Positions 7,750-16,358 of a stretch of 51,757 nt of DNA are shown piece after piece. This DNA comes from Plantactinospora alkalitolerans. Lineage in GTDB: Bacteria; Actinomycetota; Actinomycetes; Mycobacteriales; Micromonosporaceae. How positions within the stretch are numbered: position 1 is the first letter of the stretch; the number at the start of each line of letters is the position of its first letter. The DNA lies in assembly GCF_015690345.1 (NCBI RefSeq), contig NZ_JADPUN010000203.1, positions 1 through 51,757 on the forward strand, written 5' to 3'. A program made the position numbers and the translations under genes. The notes beneath the pieces were generated by a model. The model was not told the DNA's origin. It saw only the letters and a program-made list of their open reading frames with translations, and made no database searches.

Positions 7750-9774
7750 ATGAACCTGCTGCACCACCTGATCGCCACCGTCGTGGCCGGCGCCGATCCG
7801 GGCCCGTTCGCCCTGGTCCGCCGGGACGGCGCCGCTGCCCTCGACGTCTTCACCGGCTTACCGCGTACGGTGTCGAGGCTCGCCGACATTCCCCTCCCGC
7901 CGGGTCCGGCCGGGCCACGGACGCTCGCCCTGGTGCCGTACCGGCAGATCACCGAGCGCGGCTTCGCGTGCGTCGACGACGCCGCCCCGCTGGAGTGTCT
8001 GGTGCTGTCCGGGCACGTCCGGGTCCCGCTCACGGAGGTGCTCGCCGCGCTGCCCCGGACACCGACACCCGTCCGGGACGCCGCCTTCGACCTCTCCGAC
8101 GAGACGTACGCGGAGATCGTCGAGCGGGTGCTGCGCGACGAGATCGGCCGGGGCGAGGGTGCGAACTTCGTGATCTCCCGCTCGTTCGTGGGCACGCTGG
8201 CCGGGCCCGCCCTGCCGGCGGCGCTGGCCGCGCTGCGTCGGCTGCTGCACGGCGAGCGGGGCGCGTACTGGACGTTCCTGGTGTACACCGGCACCCGGAT
8301 CCTGGTCGGCGCCTCCCCGGAACGCCACGTCAGCGTCGAGGACGGCCTGGTCATGATGAACCCGATCAGCGGCACCCTCCGGCATCCGGACGGCGCGGCG
8401 GACCGGGAGTCCCTGCTCCGGTTCCTCGCCGATCCGAAGGAGATCGACGAGCTGTACATGGTGCTCGACGAGGAGCTGAAGATGATGGCGACCGTGGCCG
8501 AGCAGGGCGGCCAGGTGATCGGCCCGTACCTGAAGGAGATGGCGCACCTCACCCACACCGAGTACCTGCTCGCCGGACGGGGTTCGCTGGACGTTCGGGA
8601 GGTGCTCCGGGAAACCATGTTCGCCCCCACCCTCACCGGCAGCCCGATGGAGAACGCCTGCCGGGTGATCGCCCGGCACGAGCGGCGCGGCCGGGGCTAC
8701 TACGGAGGCGTACTGGCACTGCTGGGTCGGGACGACGCCGGCCGGCAGACGCTGGACGCGCCGATCCTGATCCGTACCGCCGAGATCTCCCCGGCCGGAG
8801 CGCTGCGGGTGCCGGTCGGCGCGACCCTGGTACGCCACTCCACCGCGGCCGGCGAGGTGGCCGAGACGCATGCCAAGGCGGCCGGGGTGCTGGCGGCGCT
8901 GGGGTTGCGGTCAGCCTCGGCCCCGCCGGTCACCGGACCGGCGGACACCGGACCGGCGGGCGCCGCGCCGGACACCGGACCGGCGCCGTTCGGGGCCGGA
9001 CCGGCGGCGGAGCTCCGTCTGGCCGAGGATCCGGCGGTACGCGCGGCACTCGCCGCCCGCAACCACCGGCTCGCGCCGTTCTGGCTGGAGGAACGGACGC
9101 CGGGCGCCGGGGTCCTGCCGGAGCTCGTCGGGCGGCGGGTGCTGGTCGTCGACGGCGAGGACACCTTCACCGGGATGCTCACGCACCAGTTGCGGGCGCT
9201 CGGACTGACCGTCCGGACCCGGCCCTGGGGCGACGCGCTCGACCACGGGCGGTTCGATCCGACCGACGCCGATCTGACCGTGCTGGGTCCGGGACCTGGC
9301 GACCCGGAGAGTCCGACCGACCCGAAGATGACCGCTCTGCGCGGCGTGGCCGAACGCCTGCTGGCGGCCGGGCACCCCACCCTCGGGGTCTGCCTCGGCC
9401 ATCAACTGCTGGCCGGGCGGCTCGGCCTGTCCCTGCACCGCCGGTCCGCGCCCTACCAGGGGCTGAGCCGGGAGATCGAGATCTTCGGCGCCGTCCGGCG
9501 GGTCGGCTACTACTCCAGCTACACCGCGCTGGCCGACGCCGACGAGGTGGTCACGGGGTACGGGTCGGTACGGCTGGCCCGGGACGCGGCGGACGGCGCG
9601 GTGCACGCACTACGCGGGCCGACGTACGCCGGGGTGCAGTTCCATCCCGAGTCGGTGCTGAGCCAGGACGGCATGGCGGTGCTGACCGATCTGATGAGGT
9701 GGCTGCTGCCGACCCCGACCGTGCCGACCCGCCGTGGCACGCCTGAGCCGCATACTTCTCGGCATCCCGGGTAG
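7750..9774 (+). CDS. trpE: Fused anthranilate synthase (TrpE-TrpG type, PhzE-like)
   Basis: 674-aa bifunctional enzyme. Residues 1-400 are a chorismate-binding domain (YWTFLVYTGTRILVGASPE, MNPISGT, KEMAHLTHTEY, FAPTLTGSPMENAC, GRGYYGGVLA). A Pro/Gly/Thr linker with repeated DTGPA joins it to a class I glutamine amidotransferase (about 450-655) with the triad Cys548 (GVCLGHQ), His632 and Glu634 (QFHPES). The expected reaction is chorismate plus glutamine to anthranilate. Domain order and sequence resemble PhzE/ADIC synthases, but the Trp-Trp leader and attenuator directly upstream, and the absence of other phenazine genes, argue for tryptophan supply. No other trp gene adjoins. ATG 7750 follows GAGGGACGACTG. 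Confidence 0.9.
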   Translation: MNLLHHLIATVVAGADPGPFALVRRDGAAALDVFTGLPRTVSRLADIPLPPGPAGPRTLALVPYRQITERGFACVDDAAPLECLVLSGHVRVPLTEVLAALPRTPTPVRDAAFDLSDETYAEIVERVLRDEIGRGEGANFVISRSFVGTLAGPALPAALAALRRLLHGERGAYWTFLVYTGTRILVGASPERHVSVEDGLVMMNPISGTLRHPDGAADRESLLRFLADPKEIDELYMVLDEELKMMATVAEQGGQVIGPYLKEMAHLTHTEYLLAGRGSLDVREVLRETMFAPTLTGSPMENACRVIARHERRGRGYYGGVLALLGRDDAGRQTLDAPILIRTAEISPAGALRVPVGATLVRHSTAAGEVAETHAKAAGVLAALGLRSASAPPVTGPADTGPAGAAPDTGPAPFGAGPAAELRLAEDPAVRAALAARNHRLAPFWLEERTPGAGVLPELVGRRVLVVDGEDTFTGMLTHQLRALGLTVRTRPWGDALDHGRFDPTDADLTVLGPGPGDPESPTDPKMTALRGVAERLLAAGHPTLGVCLGHQLLAGRLGLSLHRRSAPYQGLSREIEIFGAVRRVGYYSSYTALADADEVVTGYGSVRLARDAADGAVHALRGPTYAGVQFHPESVLSQDGMAVLTDLMRWLLPTPTVPTRRGTPEPHTSRHPG

Positions 9775-9965
9775 CCATTGGAGTAAGCCGGCGGTCCGGG
9801 TGGGTCGAGAGCCCCTGCCCGGGCCACCGGTGCAGACTGACCGCCCCATGATCGGCCGTTCCGGTTCGCACTCGACGCCCGTGCGACCATGGGCGGACCG
9901 GCCGGGAACGCCATCGTCAACCGCTGACAGGCGCGTACGGCCCCGCACTCTGGAGGTCGGCCGCG

Positions 9966-11243
9966 GTGTCTGAGCACGTTCCGGTGCCCCGCCCGGAATC
10001 CGGAACCGACCATGGCGCCCAGGCTCGCCTCCCGGACGCGGGCGAGGCGGAACCCGGCGACTGGCAGGCCGGCTACCGGTTCTGGGACGCCTACTTCGGG
10101 CTGGTCGTCCTGGCCGTCGCCGGGTTCGCGGTGGCCAGCAGCCCGCAGCCGATGCCACAGCGGCTCGCCGTCCTGCTCCCGCTCGCCGGGCTCACCGGCT
10201 GGTACCTCGGCTACGGTCGCCGGCTCATGCGTGACGAGGTCGAGGACTGGCGCGGGTACGGCTACCTCGCCGGCGCCCTCGTACTGTATGTACCGGCGGT
10301 ACTGCTCAACGGATCGGCGTCGTTCGTGCTGTTCGCGCTCTGTCCGCAGGCGTACATGCTGGCCGGGTCGGTACCGGCGACGGTGGCGGTGGTGGTGTTC
10401 AACTCCGTACATCTGACGGTCCTGCTGGCCCGCGGCGTCGACCCGGTCGAGGTCGCGACGCATCCGCTCCCGGTCGCGGCACTGACGGTCGTCTTCTCCG
10501 CGACGTTCGGTAGCTCGATCCGGCGGGTGGTCGCGCAGAACGCGGAGCGGGCCCGCCTGATCCGCGAGTTGGACCGGTCCCGGGGCGAGGTGGCGCGGCT
10601 GTCCCACGAGGCCGGCATCCTCGCCGAACGGCAGCGGCTGGCGGGCGAGATCCACGACACCGTCGCCCAGGGTCTGACCAGCGTGGTGCTGCTGGTCCAG
10701 GCCGCCGACGCCGGCCTCGACGACGACCCCGAAGCGGCGCACCGGCATCTGGCGCTGGCCGCGCGTACCGCCCGGGAGAACCTGGCCGAGACCCGCGAAC
10801 TCATCGCGGCGCTGACCCCGGCGGCGCTGACGGACTCGTCGCTGGCCGACGCCCTCGCCCGGCTGGTCGCCCGGTTCGGCGCCGAGACGGGCATCGCGGC
10901 GGAGTTCCGTCGGGACGGCACGCCGGTGCCGCTGTCGACCCGGACCGAGGTGGTGCTGCTCCGCGCCGCGCAGGAGTCGTTGGCCAACGTTCGCAAGCAC
11001 GCCGAGGCCCGAAGCGCCACGGTGCGGCTGGCCTTCACCCTGGAAACGGTCCTGCTGGAGGTGACCGACGACGGTCGGGGCCTGACCGAGCCGGCCACCA
11101 CCGACGCACCGGCGCGCGGCTACGGTCTCACCGCGATGCGGACCCGGGTCGACCAGGTGTCCGGCCTGCTCACCCTCGGACCGGCGGTTCCCGGTAGCGC
11201 CACCGGACCGGGCACGACGGTACGGGTCGCGGTGCCGATCTGA
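9966..11243 (+). CDS. NarL-type sensor histidine kinase (orphan)
   Basis: 425-aa membrane kinase. Five to six hydrophobic segments fill residues 35-200. The HisKA_3 dimerisation helix follows, with the phospho-acceptor His230 in EIHDTVAQGLTSVVLLVQAAD, then an N-box (AAQESLANVRKHAEAR) and VTDDGRGLTE of the ATPase. Such kinases normally sit beside a LuxR/NarL-type response regulator; none is present on either side. The start is GTG 9966 with GGAGGT upstream. The stop abuts the stop of the next, convergent gene in a shared TGATCA. The signal is unknown. Confidence 0.88.
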   Translation: MSEHVPVPRPESGTDHGAQARLPDAGEAEPGDWQAGYRFWDAYFGLVVLAVAGFAVASSPQPMPQRLAVLLPLAGLTGWYLGYGRRLMRDEVEDWRGYGYLAGALVLYVPAVLLNGSASFVLFALCPQAYMLAGSVPATVAVVVFNSVHLTVLLARGVDPVEVATHPLPVAALTVVFSATFGSSIRRVVAQNAERARLIRELDRSRGEVARLSHEAGILAERQRLAGEIHDTVAQGLTSVVLLVQAADAGLDDDPEAAHRHLALAARTARENLAETRELIAALTPAALTDSSLADALARLVARFGAETGIAAEFRRDGTPVPLSTRTEVVLLRAAQESLANVRKHAEARSATVRLAFTLETVLLEVTDDGRGLTEPATTDAPARGYGLTAMRTRVDQVSGLLTLGPAVPGSATGPGTTVRVAVPI

Positions 11244-12380
11244 TCAGTTCGGGTCCGCTCCGGCGGTGCGGGTCCGATCACCGGCGCCGTCCGGCGCGGA
11301 CCTGGTACCGGCCCAGGCGTCGATCTCGGCGAGTGCGCCGCGTAGCCCGGCACCACGGTCGGTCAGTGCGTAGCTGATCCGGATGGGCGGCCCGGTCACG
11401 ACCTGGCGGCGCAGCAGACCCTCGTCGGCGAGTTGCCGCAGCCGCTCGGTGAGCACCCGCCGGGAGACGCCGGGGACGGCCTCGACGAGATCGGTGAACC
11501 GGGCCTCTCCGTGGCTGAGCACGAAGAGCAGTTCGAGGGTCCAGCGCCGGCCGAGCAGCTCCAGCGCCGCGGCGGCGGCCGGTGACGGTGACCGGTCGGC
11601 AATGGTGGTTACTTTTTCAAACTTGGTCGCTTCGGCCGTCCCCGAACCGGTTCCGGTGCTGGTCGCTGCGGATCCGTGTCGGTGCCGCTGCTCCGCGAGG
11701 AAGACCTCGAGCCCGTCGAGCACCCGCCGGAGGCCGAACTCGAAGTCCTTCACCACCAGCGTCGGCGCGCTCGCGGCCCGGTCGAAGAGCCCGGACAGCA
11801 GCGGAAACCGGCCGCTGCACAGCAGCCGGAGCAGCGTCGCCGCCTCGGCCGCCCACCACTGCTCGGCGGTCACGCCGGTCCGCCGTTCGTCCTCGGTCTC
11901 GTTCCGGATGTACAGGGCGGCGCCCTGCACGTAGTCGCTGACGGTGAAGTAGATCTGGGTCATCGTCGCCCGGTCCAGCCCGAAGCCGTCGACCGCCCGC
12001 AGCACCCACTCGACATTGGCCAGCACGTTCGGCCCGAGCGGCGGCCGGGTGGTGCCCGCGACGATCGACAGCACCCACGGGTGCCGCTGGTACATCGCCC
12101 ACTCCCGCCGGGCGGAGAACTCGATTCTCGCCCGCCAGCCGGCGGGTCCGGGATCGGGATAGTCGAGCTCGCCGAACACGGTCTCCACCATCAGGTTTAC
12201 CAGTTGTCTCCGGCCCGGCACATGGCGGTAGAGGGACATCACCCCGGCGTCCAGCGCGGTGGCGACCCGCCGCATCGAGAGTGTCTCCAGACCCTCCGCG
12301 TCGGCGAGCCGGACCGCTGTCCGCACGATGCGGTCCGGGCCCAGCCCCGCTCCGGGCCGATTGCTCCGGTCGTCTCCCAT
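11244..12380 (-). CDS. TetR-HxlR fusion transcriptional regulator
   Basis: 378-aa protein with two different DNA-binding modules. Residues 10-60 are a TetR HTH (IVRTAVRLADAEGLETLSMRRVATALDAGVMSLYRHV), followed by a TetR_C-type helical ligand domain to about 230 (YFTVSDYVQGAALY). After a Thr/Ser/Gly linker, residues 265-345 form a complete HxlR-type winged helix (LELLGRRWTLELLFVLSHGEARFTDL, then VPGVSRRVLTERLRQLADEGLLRR and ISYALTDRG). Start ATG 12380 has GGAGG 8 bases upstream; GTG 12395 is an alternative. It is divergent from a GNAT acetyltransferase gene, which it may control together with its own promoter. Ligand unknown. Confidence 0.88.
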   Translation of the reverse strand: MGDDRSNRPGAGLGPDRIVRTAVRLADAEGLETLSMRRVATALDAGVMSLYRHVPGRRQLVNLMVETVFGELDYPDPGPAGWRARIEFSARREWAMYQRHPWVLSIVAGTTRPPLGPNVLANVEWVLRAVDGFGLDRATMTQIYFTVSDYVQGAALYIRNETEDERRTGVTAEQWWAAEAATLLRLLCSGRFPLLSGLFDRAASAPTLVVKDFEFGLRRVLDGLEVFLAEQRHRHGSAATSTGTGSGTAEATKFEKVTTIADRSPSPAAAAALELLGRRWTLELLFVLSHGEARFTDLVEAVPGVSRRVLTERLRQLADEGLLRRQVVTGPPIRISYALTDRGAGLRGALAEIDAWAGTRSAPDGAGDRTRTAGADPN

Positions 12381-12435
12381 CCGCGCCGCCTCCACTTCCG
12401 CCGCCGTCGCCGGCGCGCACTTCGCACGCTGGCGC

Positions 12436-12446
12436 GTACACTGTAC
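12436..12446. promoter_or_regulatory. Palindromic operator candidate in divergent promoter
   Basis: GTACACTGTAC is a perfect odd-length palindrome midway between the divergent starts of the TetR-HxlR regulator (12380) and the GNAT gene (12474). It overlaps TACACT, a plausible -10 for the rightward gene. It is a natural candidate binding site for the adjacent regulator. Confidence 0.45.
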
Positions 12447-12473
12447 CCATCATGTCGAGGTGAGGGGGTGGCG

Positions 12474-13145
12474 ATGACCGGAACCATGACGGTACGACCG
12501 GCCGGGCGCGACGACGCCAGGGAGGTCGCCGTGGCACTCGGCCGGGCCGGGCTGGACGAGACGGTCTTCAGCTGGGTGGTGCCGGACGAGCAGGCCCGAC
12601 GTGCCCGGGTCGAGGCGTGGACCGACCATGCCCTGGGCTGGGTGTCCGGCGTGCTCGACACCGGCGAGATCCTGGTGGCGCAGCAGGACGGCGGGGAGAT
12701 CCTCGGCCTGTCGGTGTGGGAGTTCTTCCCCGGCGGTCCGGCTCGGCCCGATCCCGCTGCCGCCGCCGAGCAGGCCGCGTTCGTCGCGCGGGCCTACGGC
12801 GAGTACGCGCCCCGGATGGCCCTGGTCGCCGAGGTGACCCGGGCCCGCCACCCGGACCGGGAACCGTACTGGTACCTACAGCAGATGGCGGTCGTACCCG
12901 CGTCGCGCGGCCAGGGCCTCGGCGCCGCGATGCTGCGCCACCAGGTCGCCAAGGCGGACGCCGCGGGGATCGGGGCGTACCTGGAGGCGAGTTCGCCCCG
13001 CAACCGCGCGTTGTACGCACGGCACGGGTTCCGGGCCCGGGGCGAGCCGATCTGGTTGCCGGACGGCGGGCCGGGCATCCAACCGATGTGGCGCGAACCC
13101 CGAGGCGACCCGTCGACGGCGCCGTCGACGCCGCCGGTCGGTTAG
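12474..13145 (+). CDS. GNAT family N-acetyltransferase
   Basis: 223-aa acetyltransferase. The fold begins at MTVRPAGRDDAREV. The acetyl-CoA pyrophosphate loop is VVPASRGQGLGAAML (Q/R-x-x-G-x-G/A, about residues 142-156), preceded by the YLQQMAVVP strand and followed by GAYLEASSPRNRALYARHGF, the conserved C-terminal strand pair. The acceptor substrate is unknown. ATG 12474 follows GAGGGGGTGGCG. Divergent from the TetR-HxlR gene 94 bp away, a common arrangement for a regulator and its target. It converges on the DMT transporter gene. Confidence 0.85.
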   Translation: MTGTMTVRPAGRDDAREVAVALGRAGLDETVFSWVVPDEQARRARVEAWTDHALGWVSGVLDTGEILVAQQDGGEILGLSVWEFFPGGPARPDPAAAAEQAAFVARAYGEYAPRMALVAEVTRARHPDREPYWYLQQMAVVPASRGQGLGAAMLRHQVAKADAAGIGAYLEASSPRNRALYARHGFRARGEPIWLPDGGPGIQPMWREPRGDPSTAPSTPPVG

Positions 13146-13174
13146 GCCCACCGGTCAGTAGGCCCACCGGTCAG
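13143..13174. repeat. 16-bp tandem direct repeat at a convergent gene junction
   Basis: TAGGCCCACCGGTCAG occurs twice head to tail (13143-13158, 13159-13174). The first copy contains the TAG stop of the acetyltransferase gene; the second ends in the stop codon of the minus-strand transporter gene. It looks like a recent local duplication of the junction. Confidence 0.8.
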
Positions 13175-14043
13175 TTCGTCGGTGCACCCTCGAAGCCCTC
13201 CCGGCCGGACGGGCGGGTGCTGGCCAGCCAGATGCCGAAGATCATCGCCAGTACGGCGGGCACCTCGACCAGCAGCCGGAGGCCGCCGAACGACAGCGTC
13301 TCGTGGAAGGCGGTGACACCGATGACGACGCTGCTGACCGGGTCCACCAGGGTGATCGCCGTCAACGGCGCGGCGAGCGGGCCGTTCTGGAAGGCGTTCT
13401 GGTTCAGCGCCACCGCCGCGATCCCGATCACGGCCAGCGCGTAGAGATGCCAGTCGGTCAGGGCCGAGAGCGGGTCGCTGAACACCCGTTCGGCGAAGGT
13501 CTTCAGCACGGAGGCCGTGCCGGCGTAGAGCACGCCGGTGGCAACCCCGAGCAGGGTGCCGCGGAGGGCGCCCCGGGCCCGGTGGGCGAGGACCAGGCAG
13601 ATCCCGATCAGCGAACCGCCGATCAGCGCGACCCCGAGCCAGCCCATCATTGAGGGCTCGGAGACACCCGCCCTGGGCTGCGCGGCGGCGAGGAAGGCGC
13701 CCAGACCGAACACGCAGGAGGCCACCGCCGTGACGTCCCGGGGGTGCGGTCGGCGGTGGTCGAGCGCCGCCTCCAGAGGGATCGCCAGGAACATTCCGCT
13801 GATCAGCAGGGGCTGGACGAGGGTGAGCGGCCCGAACCGGAGGGCGAGGGCCTGTAGGGCGGTACCGGTGAAGTCGGGGAGCTTGGCGAGCAGCCAACGC
13901 TTGCGCCGGAGCATTCGCAGGAACAGCCGGGGATCGGCCGTACCGTGCGGTGGTTCCCGGCGTACGGCACGCTGTTGCAGTGCGGCCCCGAGCGCGAAGC
14001 AGCTCGCGGAGGCGAGCGCGAGCAGCACCGCGGCGATCGTCAC
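13171..14043 (-). CDS. DMT/EamA superfamily membrane transporter
   Basis: 290-aa integral membrane protein with about nine to ten hydrophobic helices. It has the DMT pattern: an N-terminal SASCFALGAALQQRAVR (helix 1), GPLTLVQPLLISGMFLAIPLEAAL, and the repeat-like LAAPLTAITLVDPVSSVVIGVTAFHETLSF near the C terminus. Transporters of this type export or take up small metabolites or divalent cations (the NIPA-like branch is similar); the substrate is unknown. The start GTG 14043 has no strong ribosome site. The upstream region has a duplicated ATAACG...ACGTG element. Confidence 0.78.
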   Translation of the reverse strand: MTIAAVLLALASASCFALGAALQQRAVRREPPHGTADPRLFLRMLRRKRWLLAKLPDFTGTALQALALRFGPLTLVQPLLISGMFLAIPLEAALDHRRPHPRDVTAVASCVFGLGAFLAAAQPRAGVSEPSMMGWLGVALIGGSLIGICLVLAHRARGALRGTLLGVATGVLYAGTASVLKTFAERVFSDPLSALTDWHLYALAVIGIAAVALNQNAFQNGPLAAPLTAITLVDPVSSVVIGVTAFHETLSFGGLRLLVEVPAVLAMIFGIWLASTRPSGREGFEGAPTN

Positions 14044-14073
14044 GCCCGGGTCCCATCGCCGCCGCTGCGGGAC

Positions 14074-14109
14074 ATAACGGGTAACGTGCGCACAAAATAA
14101 CGCTACGTG
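14074..14109. promoter_or_regulatory. Direct-repeat regulatory element upstream of DMT gene
   Basis: ATAACGGGTAACGTG (14074-14088) is followed after 8 bases by the related ATAACGCTACGTG (14097-14109). The pair lies 30-65 bp upstream of the GTG start of the minus-strand DMT transporter, in an AT-rich island of otherwise GC-rich sequence. Read on the minus strand it gives GTTAT-type -10 candidates. It is probably a promoter with a duplicated binding site. Confidence 0.4.
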
Positions 14110-14143
14110 ATCTCCGCTCCCGCCAACGGCGGTTCGCGGTGGG

Positions 14144-14232
14144 ACCTGATCCCCGGGGGTGACAGATGCCCGGGTCGCGATTGCCGCGGCAGGCGGCCCT
14201 CGCGACCCGGGCCCCGGTCATCCGGATCAGGT
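14144..14232 (-). terminator. Large stem-loop terminator after sugC
   Basis: A nested hairpin has an inner perfect 13-bp stem GCCCGGGTCGCGA (14168-14180) paired with 14200-14212. A short TGAC/GTCA extension and an outer 9-bp stem ACCTGATCC (14144-14152) with GGATCAGGT (14224-14232) lie outside it. It lies 16-105 bases beyond the sugC stop, in the direction of transcription. There is no U tract. Confidence 0.7.
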
Positions 14233-14248
14233 ACGGGCGGAGAAACGG

Positions 14249-15457
14249 TCAGGACGCCAGCGCCCCGGCCGCCCGCCCCTCGTGCAGGGTGAGGTTCCGG
14301 CCGTTCGACGGGTCGAAGAGATGGATCTTCTCCAGGTTGAACCAGATCCGCCGGCTCTCCCCCTCGGCGACCGTGGACTCCGCCGACAGCCTGGTGACCA
14401 GGCTGGACCCGGAACCCGTGAGGTCCTCGGTGCCGACATCGGCGGCGAGTTCCTCCAACTCCGCCGCGCTGGCCCGCTCACCCTCGACGGTGAGGTACAC
14501 GTACTTGTCCGAACCCATCGACTCAACGATCTCGACCGGCGCCTCGAACTCCGTCCCCCGGGCCCGGGTCTCGTCGTCGATCAGCGACGCGTCCTCGAAG
14601 TGCTCGGGACGGATACCGAGGATCAACTCACGAGGCGCGTCCTCCGCCGTCAACTCCCGGCGGATCCGGTCACCGAGCGGCACGTCGCCCACCGCCGTGC
14701 GCAGCTTCCCGTCCTCGACCGCCGCGTGCAGGAAATTCATCGACGGCGAGCCGATGAACCCCGCGACGAAGAGGTTGGCCGGGTTGTCGTACAACTCCTG
14801 GGGCGGGCCGACCTGCTGCACGGCACCGCCCCGCATGATCACCACCCGGTCGCCGAGGGTCATCGCCTCGGTCTGGTCGTGGGTGACGTACACCGTCGTG
14901 GTGCCGAGTTTCTTCTGCAACCGGGACACCACGGTACGCATCTGCACCCGCAGCTTGGCGTCGAGGTTGGAGAGCGGCTCGTCCATCAGGAACGCCTTCG
15001 GGCTGCGTACGATCGCCCGACCCATCGCCACCCGCTGGCGCTGCCCGCCGGAGAGGTTCGCCGGCTTGCGGTCCAGCAGCGCCGTCAGCTCCAGCACCTT
15101 CGCCGCCTCGCTGACCTTCTGCTCGATCGTCTCCTTGTCGAGCTTGGCCAGTCGGAGCGGGAAGGCCATGTTCTCCCGTACGGTCATGTTCGGATAGAGC
15201 GCGTACGACTGGAACACCATCGCGATGTCCCGGTCCCGGGGCGCCTTGTCGTTGACCCGCTCCCCCGCGATCCGCAACTCGCCCCCGGTGATGTCCTCCA
15301 GCCCGGCGATCATGTTCAGCGTGGTCGACTTCCCGCAGCCCGACGGACCGACCAGGATGACGAACTCGCCATCGGCGATCTCCAGGTCGACGTCGCGCAC
15401 CGCGACCGTTCCGTCCGGGAAGCTCTTGCTCACCTTGTCCAGCACGATGTCAGCCAC
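14249..15457 (-). CDS. sugC: Trehalose ABC transporter ATPase SugC
   Basis: 402-aa ATP-binding subunit of the MalK/UgpC class. It has Walker A GPSGCGKST (about residues 37-45), Q-loop, signature LSGGQRQRVAMGRAI, Walker B AFLMDEPLSNLDA and H-loop VYVTHDQTEAM, then the C-terminal MalK-like OB regulatory domain (GIRPEHFED onwards). It energises import through the SugAB channel just upstream. Start GTG 15457 lies 6 bp after the sugB stop. MalK-class ATPases are often shared between sugar transporters, so it might also serve the ATPase-less system at 34-37 kb. Confidence 0.9.
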   Translation of the reverse strand: MADIVLDKVSKSFPDGTVAVRDVDLEIADGEFVILVGPSGCGKSTTLNMIAGLEDITGGELRIAGERVNDKAPRDRDIAMVFQSYALYPNMTVRENMAFPLRLAKLDKETIEQKVSEAAKVLELTALLDRKPANLSGGQRQRVAMGRAIVRSPKAFLMDEPLSNLDAKLRVQMRTVVSRLQKKLGTTTVYVTHDQTEAMTLGDRVVIMRGGAVQQVGPPQELYDNPANLFVAGFIGSPSMNFLHAAVEDGKLRTAVGDVPLGDRIRRELTAEDAPRELILGIRPEHFEDASLIDDETRARGTEFEAPVEIVESMGSDKYVYLTVEGERASAAELEELAADVGTEDLTGSGSSLVTRLSAESTVAEGESRRIWFNLEKIHLFDPSNGRNLTLHEGRAAGALAS

Positions 15458-15463
15458 TGCGAT

Positions 15464-16303
15464 TCACCCCTTGACGGCGCCGGACGTCAGGCCCGACACG
15501 ATGCGACGCTGGAAGAACAGCACGAACAGAATGATCGGAATCGTGATCACCACGGCCGCGGCACAGATCGCCCCGGTCGGGTCCTCGAACTGCGACTCCC
15601 CGGTGAAGAAGGACAGCGCCACCGGCACCGTGCGGGACCGCTCGGTGGAGGTCAGCGAGATCGCGAACAGGAAGTCGTTCCAGCAGAAGATGAAGACCAG
15701 GATCGCCGTGGTGAAGACCCCGGGTGCGGCCAGCGGCGCGATCACCCGACGGAACGCCTGCCCCTGGGTGGCCCCGTCCATCTTGGCGGCCTTCTCCAGG
15801 TCCCACGGGATCTGTTTGAAGAACGCCGAGAGGGTGTAGATGGCCAGCGGAAGGGCGAACGTGATGTACGGCAGGATCAGGCCCGGCCAGGTGTCGAAGA
15901 GCCCGAGCGACCGCTCGATCTCGAACAGCGGGGAGACCAGCGACACCTGCGGGAACATCGCGATCAACAGGGAGACCCCGACCAGCGCCTTCTTGCCCGG
16001 AAAGTCGAGCCGGGCGACCGCGTACGCCGCCATGGTGCCCAGCACCACGGCGATCGTCGTCGCGATCAGCGCGATGCCGATCGAGTTGACCAGGGCCCGG
16101 ACGAACTGGTCGGTGGAGAAGATCGTCCGGTAGTTGTCGAGGGTCCACTCGCGGGGAATGAAGTTCCCGTCGGTGAGCGTGCCGGTGGTCTTGAACGACA
16201 GCGACGCGATCCAGAGCACCGGAACCAGCGCGAAGACCACCACCACGACGTCCAGCAACCCCCACCGCCACTTGGCCGCGGCCGTGGTGTCCATGGCGGC
16301 CAT
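15464..16303 (-). CDS. sugB: Trehalose ABC transporter permease SugB
   Basis: 279-aa MalG-type permease with six predicted membrane helices. The EAA loop is the segment [26 protein letters not shown], which docks on the ATPase. [20 protein letters not shown] is typical of carbohydrate family 1 permeases. Start ATG 16303 has AAGGAG at ideal spacing. It is third in the lpqY-sugA-sugB-sugC order found in mycobacteria and relatives. Confidence 0.9.
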   Translation of the reverse strand: MAAMDTTAAAKWRWGLLDVVVVVFALVPVLWIASLSFKTTGTLTDGNFIPREWTLDNYRTIFSTDQFVRALVNSIGIALIATTIAVVLGTMAAYAVARLDFPGKKALVGVSLLIAMFPQVSLVSPLFEIERSLGLFDTWPGLILPYITFALPLAIYTLSAFFKQIPWDLEKAAKMDGATQGQAFRRVIAPLAAPGVFTTAILVFIFCWNDFLFAISLTSTERSRTVPVALSFFTGESQFEDPTGAICAAAVVITIPIILFVLFFQRRIVSGLTSGAVKG

Positions 16304-16358
16304 CAGATTCTCCTTCCGTTCGCGACTGCGGTGCTCCGCCTCGCCACGCTTTCCGCGC

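Noticed and set aside
7750-9774. Phenazine biosynthesis cluster
   Set aside because: Only one PhzE-like gene is present, with Trp attenuation upstream and no phzB, D, F or G neighbours.
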